In this document: positions 21,763 through 26,654 of the stretch, piece by piece
Layout of the letters: the number at the start of each line of letters is the position of its first letter
How positions within the stretch are numbered: the first letter of the stretch is position 1
Made by a program: the position numbers and the translations under genes
Assembly (NCBI GenBank): GCA_038250515.1
Contig: JBBSCG010000028.1
Span: forward strand, 1 to 26,654
Origin: JAICUY01 sp038250515
GTDB taxonomy: Bacteria; Chloroflexota; Limnocylindria; QHBO01
Direction: 5' to 3'
DNA: 26,654 bases
Notes under the pieces: generated by a model
Database searches by the model: none
What the model was told of the DNA's origin: nothing
The model's input: the letters and a program-made list of their open reading frames with translations, nothing else

Positions 21763-23247
21763 ATGAGCACCACGAGACATCCGATCCATTGGACTCCGGC
21801 GCAGGTCGCCGGGCGCCTGGTCCTGCTCGCGGCACCGCTGCTTGCACTCGGCGTACTGCACTCGGTGCCGCCACCCGCACTCGACGCGACGCCGCTCATG
21901 GCATGGGTCGCGCCCCTTGTCGCCGCGGTCGTGGCCGTGGCCGCCGCGTCAAGCATGCTGCTCGCCCTGGTCGAAGGCCTGCGCAGCGGCTCGGCGGCCG
22001 CCTACCTGAATGCCGCGGGCATGGGCGTCCTCGGCGGAACGTATGCCATCGAGGCGCTCCGCGGACCAGACTCCGCCGCGTTCCTGCCGAGCGCGGCAAG
22101 CGCCATCGGCGCCACGCTGGCCGCCGCGCTGTTATTGAGCGGTGCGATTCTCGGCGCGCGAGGAGCACGCGTCGCAGGACACCGTGCCCAGGCGATCAGC
22201 CTGCTCGGCATCTTCATCGCGACCGACCTGGCCCTCGGCCTCGTCACGCTGAGCGCCGGCATCACACTCGTGCACCCGGCGGAGACCGGTCTGTGGATCA
22301 TCAGCGCGACCTTGCTCGCGCTGTGCGCCGTGCTGGTCGGCACACGCGCGCGCCACGCGCTGGCGCCAGCGATGCTCGCGGTCGGTGCGCTGGTCCTGGG
22401 ACTGGCGCGCATCGGCTCGACCGATGTGCTGGTAGCGCTCGCGGCCCTGTCGATTGGAACCATCATCTTCGCCGTGACGCATCTCCGGCTGCTGACCGAT
22501 GAACCGCGAATCGTCGTGCCCAATGCCGACGAGGTGCAGCCCGTGGACGCCGCGGCGGATCCGGACGAGCGCGACGCATTCGAACGACTGACCCGCGAGC
22601 TGCATGCCACCATCGACGAGCTGATCCAGGCGCGGCGCACCATCCAGCTCCAGCGCAACGAACTCGGGCGCGTCGCAAGCATCGACGAGCTGACCGGGGT
22701 GGCCGGTCGCCGCAGCATCCTGGATCGGCTCCGCTTCGAGGCGGCCGAGGCGCGGCGCTACGACCATCCGGTCGCGCTGCTGCTGCTCGACATCGACCGG
22801 CTCGGCGAGATCAACCGTGAGTACGGCGTGACCATCGGTGACGCGGTGCTGCGCGAGGTTGCGCTGCGCATGCGTCTGCGCGTCCGCGAGGCGGACGCCA
22901 TCGGCCGCCCGGGCAGCGACGGCTTTCTGGCGATCCTGCCCCACGCCGACGAGCGCGGCGCGGCAGTGTTCGCCGACATCCTCCGCAAGCGCATCGGTCA
23001 TCGAGAGATCCTGACCGATGCCGGAGCGCTGACCGTCACTGTCTCGATCGGCGTGGCGCTCGTGCGACCGGGAAGCCACCTCTCCAACGAGGAGCTGCTG
23101 GTGAACGCCACGGAGGCGCTGGCGTCGGCGCGCGCGGCCGGCGGAAACCGCATCGCGTTCGACCGCGCGCATGGTCTGGCGCGGCTCGAGGAGCGACGCG
23201 AACCGCATCGGCCAGGTGAGGCGGCAGCACAAGATAGCGGCGCCTGA
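21763..23247 (+). CDS. Membrane protein with degenerate GGDEF domain
   Basis: 494 aa from the ATG at 21763; a GTG at 21736 is also in frame, and neither has a good ribosome site. Residues about 15-242 hold some seven or eight hydrophobic helices, a membrane sensor of no recognised family. A helical linker (about 268-302) leads to a GGDEF domain (about 303-470) that begins with RVASIDELTGVAGRRSIL. The first metal Asp is present (LLDIDRLGEIN, 341-351), but the lysine that usually follows is Gly, and the signature itself reads GSDGF (384-388) in place of GG[D/E]EF. The inhibitory RxxD site is kept (READ, 375-378), 5 residues ahead. So synthesis of c-di-GMP is doubtful and binding is possible. 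thyX follows downstream, behind its own promoter. Confidence 0.85.
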   Translation: MSTTRHPIHWTPAQVAGRLVLLAAPLLALGVLHSVPPPALDATPLMAWVAPLVAAVVAVAAASSMLLALVEGLRSGSAAAYLNAAGMGVLGGTYAIEALRGPDSAAFLPSAASAIGATLAAALLLSGAILGARGARVAGHRAQAISLLGIFIATDLALGLVTLSAGITLVHPAETGLWIISATLLALCAVLVGTRARHALAPAMLAVGALVLGLARIGSTDVLVALAALSIGTIIFAVTHLRLLTDEPRIVVPNADEVQPVDAAADPDERDAFERLTRELHATIDELIQARRTIQLQRNELGRVASIDELTGVAGRRSILDRLRFEAAEARRYDHPVALLLLDIDRLGEINREYGVTIGDAVLREVALRMRLRVREADAIGRPGSDGFLAILPHADERGAAVFADILRKRIGHREILTDAGALTVTVSIGVALVRPGSHLSNEELLVNATEALASARAAGGNRIAFDRAHGLARLEERREPHRPGEAAAQDSGA

Positions 23248-23248
23248 G

Positions 23249-23277
23249 ATATCCACACCGCTACATGTTGTGGATAA
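23249..23277. promoter_or_regulatory. Two inverted DnaA boxes upstream of thyX
   Basis: TGTGGATAA (23269-23277) is the exact complement of the DnaA consensus TTATCCACA. ATATCCACA (23249-23257) matches it 8/9 on the plus strand. The cores TATCCACA and TGTGGATA form a perfect 8-bp inverted repeat with an 11-nt spacer. They lie just after the GGDEF stop (23247) and 28 nt before the thyX -10 box. The repeat could instead act as a weak hairpin terminator. Confidence 0.6.
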
Positions 23278-23304
23278 GGGACCTCACCGATCGGTCGCGC
23301 GGGG

Positions 23305-23310
23305 TACACT
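23305..23310 (+). promoter_or_regulatory. -10 box for thyX
   Basis: TACACT, 3 nt before the GTG at 23314 and 9 nt before the ATG at 23320; the transcript would begin near 23317, favouring the ATG with almost no leader. No -35 box is evident. Confidence 0.5.
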
Positions 23311-23319
23311 TCAGTGGCC

Positions 23320-24255
23320 ATGCCAGCCACCTCCGCCGCTCTCTCCGCCAAGCTGATCTTCCCCACGGCCGAGATCGTGGAGGAGTACTACCTCCCTATC
23401 ATCTACACCGCGTGCCGCACCTGCTACAGCGAGCAGCTGCCCGATCAGATCTGGGACAAGGCGGTCAGCCGCCAGGTCGCCGACGAGAAGCAGCAGAGCC
23501 TGGTGCGCAAGGTCATGGAGTCGGGTCACGGGTCGACCATCGAGCATGTCAACTTCACGTTCGCCATTTCAGGCGCGACCCGCACGCTGAGCCATCAGCT
23601 TGTGCGGCATCGGGCCGGGACAGCGTTCGATCAGCAGTCGCAGCGCTACGTGTCGTTCAAGCAGCGCGACAACTACACGGTGCCGGACAGCATCACCAAG
23701 GGCGACCTGCCTGACGATCTCGCCGGCCGCTTCCAGGCGGCCATGGAGGAGAACCTCGACCTGTACGGCCAGCTCCTGCAGGCCGAGGTGCCGGCCGAGG
23801 ACGCGCGCTTCATCTTCCCCAACGCCATGCAGACCAACCTGATCATGACCGTGAACCTGCGTCAGCTGATCCATATGTCGGGACTGCGACTGTGCACCAT
23901 GGCGCAGTGGGAGATCCGGCAGATGTTCAAGCAGATCCGCCACGAGATCTTCCGCGTCTCGCCCTTCTTCGGCTCATTCCTGGCCCCCAAGTGCGTGCCG
24001 CTCGGCTACTGCGACGAGATGGGCAACCGCGACGAGCACTGCCGCATTCGGCCGCATCGCGATACGGTGATGGCCGTCTGGGAGGCCTATCGCGGTGGCG
24101 CTCTGCAGGAGACCGATGGAGAAGTCGTTCCCCAGTCGTCTCCGTTCCGGCCGCGACCGCGGCGGGTTCCGCTGCCGGTCGCGAGCGACAATCAGGTCCG
24201 GGCGCGACCGATCGGAGCTGCCAGCGAGTCGGCGGGAGACGCGGACCGCGTGTAA
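23320..24255 (+). CDS. thyX: Flavin-dependent thymidylate synthase ThyX
   Basis: 311 aa from the ATG at 23320 (GTG at 23314 adds two residues). It makes dTMP from dUMP with methylene-tetrahydrofolate and FADH2. The core has ESGHGSTIEHVNFTF (67-81), the flavin and substrate motif RHR...SQRY (96-110) and NLRQLIHMSGLRLCTMAQWEIR (about 185-206). The ThyX motif is usually RHR-x7-S-x-R; here eight residues (AGTAFDQQ) lie between RHR and Ser107. Three cysteines in KCVPLGYCDEMGNRDEHC follow at about 225-242. The last 50 or so residues are a Pro/Arg-rich tail not expected in the roughly 220-250 aa family. No thyA is in the window. The stop lies 4 nt from a convergent gene. Confidence 0.93.
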   Translation: MPATSAALSAKLIFPTAEIVEEYYLPIIYTACRTCYSEQLPDQIWDKAVSRQVADEKQQSLVRKVMESGHGSTIEHVNFTFAISGATRTLSHQLVRHRAGTAFDQQSQRYVSFKQRDNYTVPDSITKGDLPDDLAGRFQAAMEENLDLYGQLLQAEVPAEDARFIFPNAMQTNLIMTVNLRQLIHMSGLRLCTMAQWEIRQMFKQIRHEIFRVSPFFGSFLAPKCVPLGYCDEMGNRDEHCRIRPHRDTVMAVWEAYRGGALQETDGEVVPQSSPFRPRPRRVPLPVASDNQVRARPIGAASESAGDADRV

Positions 24256-24259
24256 TGAC

Positions 24260-24679
24260 TCACCAGTCCGGGCCGTGGCCCTCGTCAAGGCTGAAGGTGC
24301 GCAGCTCCTGCTCGCAGGCCGCGACCAGCCGATGAGCCTCTGAAACGAGAAACGTGCTCATCTTCGACGAGTCGATCATCAGCAGGGTGTGACCGCGTTC
24401 GTTGCGGTCGAGCACCATCCGATCCTCACCGTGGAAGCTGATCGACCAGTTCGCCTGCAGCTGCACGATCTCGGCGAGCACGACCTTCTCGCTGAAGGCC
24501 CAGTCGACGAACGCGGCGTTGAGCGCCACCACGACATCGCGCAGCTGGTGCGTCGTGTTGCGGCGAAGTCGCGACAGGAAATGAACGATGCGCAACTGGC
24601 CGAAGGGATCGCCGGTGCGCGCGATCTGGGGCGGAGAAAGGTCTGGGTCCGGCATCCCGTCGGGAGCCGGACCCAGCAT
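24260..24679 (-). CDS. Hypothetical protein downstream of sulfurtransferase
   Basis: 139 aa from the ATG at 24679. A TTG at 24703 overlapping the sulfurtransferase stop (TTGA) is another possible start, and a further ATG lies at 24655; no ribosome site settles it. I recognise no family. After a Pro/Asp-rich beginning, the sequence is a compact mixed fold: RIVHFLSRLRRNTTHQL and NAAFVDWAFSEKVVLAE are helix-like, WSISFHGEDRMVLDR and HTLLMIDSS strand-like, then a C-terminal helix and FSLDEGHGPDW. No signal peptide or membrane helix. It is probably co-transcribed with the sulfurtransferase gene. Confidence 0.65.
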   Translation of the reverse strand: MLGPAPDGMPDPDLSPPQIARTGDPFGQLRIVHFLSRLRRNTTHQLRDVVVALNAAFVDWAFSEKVVLAEIVQLQANWSISFHGEDRMVLDRNERGHTLLMIDSSKMSTFLVSEAHRLVAACEQELRTFSLDEGHGPDW

Positions 24680-24699
24680 CGAGGCCTGGGCAGAATCGG

Positions 24700-25581
24700 T
24701 CAATTGTTGGAGCCGTCTCCGGTCTCGATCGGCACACCGACCAGCGAGCCGTACTCCGTCCACGAGCCGTCGTAGTTGCGCACGTTCGGATAGCCGAGCA
24801 GCTCAGAGAGCACGAACCAGGTGTGGCTCGAACGCTCACCGATGCGGCAGTAGGCGACGATCTCCTTGTCGGGGCCAAAACCACGGCCGCCGTAGATGTC
24901 GCGCAGCTCGTCGAGCGGCTTGAAGGTGCCGTCCTCGGCGACCGCGGTCGACCACGGTATGTTGACCGCGCCCGGGACGTGGCCCTTGCGCTGTGCCGCC
25001 TCCTGCGGCAGTCCCGCGGGCGCCGAGAGCTCGCCGCTGTACTCGGCCGGTGAGCGCACGTCCACCAGGCCGCGGCTGGTACGACCGATGTCGGCCAGCA
25101 CCTGGTCGCGATAGGCGCGCATCTCCTCGCGCGTCTCCGGCGCAACGGTGATGCTCCCCTCGGCGTGCTGAGGCGCGTCGGTGGTCAGTGGCAGGCCGAT
25201 CGCCTCGACCTTCGTCCGGCCGCCGTCGAGCAGTCGGACGTTGTCGATGCCGTGGTAGCGCAGCTGCCAGTACGCCCAGGCCGCGAACCAGTTGTGGTTG
25301 TCGCCGTAGAACACGATCAGGGTGTCATCGTCGATGCCCGCGGAGCGCAGCAGCGCCTGGAGATCGTCGCGGGTCACGAGGTCGCGGCGGATGGTATCGG
25401 TCAGCTGGGTCGTCCAGTTGAAGCCGACGGCACCGGGCAGGTGGCCCTCGTCATAGGCCTTGGTGTTGACGTCGACTTCGACGAAGCGGGCCTTCGGGTC
25501 GTCGAGGTGATCGCGTGCCCAATCGACGGCGACCAGGGCGTCGGGCAGGGTGGGGGTAAGAGCTGTATTCACAGCTGGCAT
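24700..25581 (-). CDS. Sulfurtransferase (rhodanese family, two domains)
   Basis: 293 aa, with two rhodanese domains (about 12-133 and 165-288). It moves sulfur from thiosulfate or 3-mercaptopyruvate to an acceptor such as cyanide or a thiol. Catalytic Cys245 lies in the loop YCRIGERSSH, a form well known from actinobacterial CysA-type enzymes. The N-terminal domain lacks the Cys (FYGDNHNWFA), as expected. EGHLPGAVGFNW (45-56) and KGHVPGAVNIPW (199-210) are the matching CH2A-like motifs of each half. The ATG at 25581 is preceded by AAGGAG at 25595-25600, 13 nt away, inside a small hairpin. The loop CRIGER differs from CG[S/A]G of mercaptopyruvate enzymes, so thiosulfate is the likelier donor. 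Confidence 0.9.
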   Translation of the reverse strand: MPAVNTALTPTLPDALVAVDWARDHLDDPKARFVEVDVNTKAYDEGHLPGAVGFNWTTQLTDTIRRDLVTRDDLQALLRSAGIDDDTLIVFYGDNHNWFAAWAYWQLRYHGIDNVRLLDGGRTKVEAIGLPLTTDAPQHAEGSITVAPETREEMRAYRDQVLADIGRTSRGLVDVRSPAEYSGELSAPAGLPQEAAQRKGHVPGAVNIPWSTAVAEDGTFKPLDELRDIYGGRGFGPDKEIVAYCRIGERSSHTWFVLSELLGYPNVRNYDGSWTEYGSLVGVPIETGDGSNN

Positions 25582-25843
25582 GGGTGGGTCGAGACTCCTT
25601 CGAGTCCGTGTTCGACGGGCGCGCGGGCTCTTGCCGCGCGGGCGGAGAGTGAGGCCGGTCGAATCCCGACCGGAATGGTCGGAGTATGCCGCAGCCGAGG
25701 CTTCGCTACAAGGAGCGGCGCTAGTGGTCCTTGCCCGCCTCGCGGACCGGTGCGCTCGCCCTGCCATTGGCCGCGCCGTGGCTGCGTCATACGTTACTCG
25801 CCGGATGGTCCTGTTCGTTGCGTGCCGGCACCGGAACCACCAG

Positions 25844-25849
25844 TACTCT
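25844..25849 (+). promoter_or_regulatory. Possible -10 box for the TTG-start gene
   Basis: TACTCT would start transcription near 25856 and give a leader of about 80 nt that holds three small hairpins. Confidence 0.3.
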
Positions 25850-25926
25850 CGTCCGGTTGGTCATCGCGCCGTGCACGCCTACCGTGCAGCGACACGACCC
25901 GCGGTTCAATCCGCGGCCGCTTCCCC

Positions 25927-25933
25927 AAGGAGG
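25927..25933 (+). promoter_or_regulatory. Shine-Dalgarno deciding a TTG start
   Basis: AAGGAGG lies 5 nt before TTG at 25939. It is partly enclosed by TTCCC (25921-25925) pairing with GGGAA (25932-25936), so access could be regulated. Confidence 0.75.
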
Positions 25934-25938
25934 GAACG

Positions 25939-26514
25939 TTGACGTTCTGGAATTGGCGCCGTGGAACGGCTCCCGGCGCGACCGCGGAGAAAGCCGCCGT
26001 GGCGCTGGCGCCGGAGCTTGCGCCGATCGAGCTGTACACGGCTGACGCGCGCATCGTGGGCTGGATCGCCGCCAACGGCCGGCGCGTGACCGATCTGCTC
26101 AACGAGCAGGACGAGCTGCGGCTGTGGCAGCCGAAGCCCGGCCCGGTGGATCCAACGCCACAGCAGCTCTGGAACGGCATTGGTGACGATGGCGACGAAT
26201 GGCAGTCACTCCTCACCGAGACGATGATCCTGGCCATGCCGCCGGAATGGCGCGCCAGTCGCCAGCTGCGGCTGCACAAGCGACTGCGCCGCGTCACGTT
26301 GACTGCCGGTCCGTTCAGCGTCACCGGCAATCTGCATCTTCATCCCGGGATCGAGGTCGGTCCTCATCTGCTGACGCGCGGGCAGCGGTTCCTGCCCTTG
26401 ACGGACGCGTACATCCTGCACAACGCCGAACCGCGGTTCGAGCACGTCGTCTCGGTCGTCATCGTCAACACCGCTCACATCACGCACCTGGCGTCCCTGG
26501 TGACGCTGGCCTAG
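25939..26514 (+). CDS. Hypothetical protein, TTG start
   Basis: 191 aa, with the TTG start set by a near-perfect AAGGAGG 5 nt upstream. I recognise no named family. Residues 1-20 are short and Trp-rich (TFWNWRRGT), without a signal peptide. From about 25 on, it reads as an alpha/beta or beta-rich domain: APIELYTADARIVGWIAANG and RRVTDLLNEQDELRLWQPK, an insertion rich in Asp and Trp, then TETMILAMPPEW, LRRVTLTAGPFSVTGNLHLH (strands) and VVSVVIVNTAHITHLASLV. The pattern resembles paired beta-barrel repeats, each ending in a hydrophobic strand (LILAMPP; VIVNTAHI), but this is impression only. Its stop codon overlaps the stop of the convergent gene at the window edge. Confidence 0.75.
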   Translation: MTFWNWRRGTAPGATAEKAAVALAPELAPIELYTADARIVGWIAANGRRVTDLLNEQDELRLWQPKPGPVDPTPQQLWNGIGDDGDEWQSLLTETMILAMPPEWRASRQLRLHKRLRRVTLTAGPFSVTGNLHLHPGIEVGPHLLTRGQRFLPLTDAYILHNAEPRFEHVVSVVIVNTAHITHLASLVTLA

Positions 26515-26654
26515 TAGTCGCGGTCTCCGGCGACGGTCGCCTCCGGATTCGAGGCGGACGTTTCGTCGTCCTCGCCGCGGTCCACCTCGACGGCGCCAGC
26601 ATCGTCGAGCAGACGCCCGGCAACCTCCGGCTCGGCGGTTCGCACGGTGACCAG
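26511..26654 (-). CDS. 3' end of a convergent gene (partial)
   Basis: The last 47 codons of a gene that begins beyond the window. The translated end reads LVTVRTAEPEVAGRLLDDAG, then an acidic tail closing with VAGDRDY and TAG. The VTV...A..LL..AGA pattern is like the C-terminal part of general-stress (GSM17-type) proteins, which end in a repeated ferredoxin-like fold, but with this little sequence that is a guess. The stop (26511-26513) shares CTAG with the plus-strand stop (26512-26514). Confidence 0.55.
   Translation of the reverse strand: MVTVRTAEPEVAGRLLDDAGAVEVDRGEDDETSASNPEATVAGDRDY

Larger units (their letters stand above)
25582..25938. other. 357-nt intergenic region with several hairpins
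   Basis: No convincing gene is seen between the divergent sulfurtransferase and hypothetical genes. On the sulfurtransferase side are hairpins at 25593-25606 (5 bp, holding the AAGGAG), 25621-25639 (6 bp) and 25655-25673 (7 bp). On the other side a TACTCT box at 25844-25849 precedes hairpins at 25872-25888 (6 bp), 25899-25916 (6 bp) and 25921-25936 (5 bp). No tRNA or known riboswitch is recognised. Confidence 0.6.

Noticed and set aside
25655..25673. tRNA-like T-arm (GGTCGAATCCC)
   Set aside because: The stem and loop sizes do not fit a T-arm, and no acceptor stem, D-arm or anticodon arm can be placed around it.
1..26654. CRISPR arrays, insertion sequences, prophage or integron elements
   Set aside because: No repeated spacers, transposase or integrase motifs, or terminal inverted repeats were seen anywhere in the window.

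Overview
The window is GC-rich bacterial chromosome with densely packed genes, many overlapping by 1-4 bases, and no sign of phage, transposon, CRISPR or RNA genes. The gene content suits a free-living aerobic heterotroph: threonine and proline/glutamate catabolism, a possible GABA route, class II fumarase, quinone-type dihydroorotate dehydrogenase and flavin-dependent ThyX. Six genes have a TANNNT -10 box 6-7 nt before an ATG or GTG and no Shine-Dalgarno, so they look leaderless. Together with two SpaA/CnaB-type surface proteins and an actinobacterial-style sulfurtransferase, this suggests Chloroflexota (Limnocylindria-like) or a relative of Actinomycetota. The lineage is inference only.

Layout. 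1-2080: two tandem paralogous secreted proteins, each with one SpaA/CnaB fold and a C-terminal membrane anchor, ended by a 17-bp hairpin. 2129-5740 (minus): small membrane protein > FAH-family hydrolase > tdh > kbl, a threonine-degradation operon. 5774-9392 (plus): membrane histidine kinase > NarL-type regulator > lipoprotein > SAM methyltransferase, overlapping or 16 nt apart. 9403-12599 (plus): a promoter and 20-bp hairpin, then glutamate-semialdehyde dehydrogenase > small acidic protein > pyrD. 12669-14000: GABA-type aminotransferase. 14049-17456 (minus): aldehyde dehydrogenase (SSADH-like) > Lon-N-domain protein > LysM/polysaccharide-deacetylase lipoprotein. 17720-21675 (minus): hypothetical > PIG-L deacetylase; MIP18/DUF59 protein; cobalamin adenosyltransferase; DUF309 > fumC, mostly with their own leaderless promoters. 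21763-24255 (plus): membrane protein with a degenerate GGDEF domain, a pair of inverted DnaA boxes, then thyX. 24260-25581 (minus): sulfurtransferase > hypothetical. 25582-25938: a 357-nt gap with several hairpins. 25939-26514: hypothetical with a TTG start, and the 3' end of a convergent gene at the window edge.

How they may work together: the 2-amino-3-ketobutyrate pathway (tdh, kbl) yields glycine and acetyl-CoA; the aldehyde dehydrogenases and aminotransferase feed glutamate and succinate to the TCA cycle, where fumC acts; pyrD and thyX serve pyrimidine and dTMP synthesis. No single known multi-gene defence or biosynthetic system is present. The most unusual signals are the inverted DnaA-box pair before thyX, the GSDGF-type GGDEF protein with an intact RxxD, the interlocked divergent leaderless promoters at 5740/5774, the paired isopeptide-type surface proteins with a shared non-LPXTG tail, and the promoter-plus-hairpin leader at 9403-9484.
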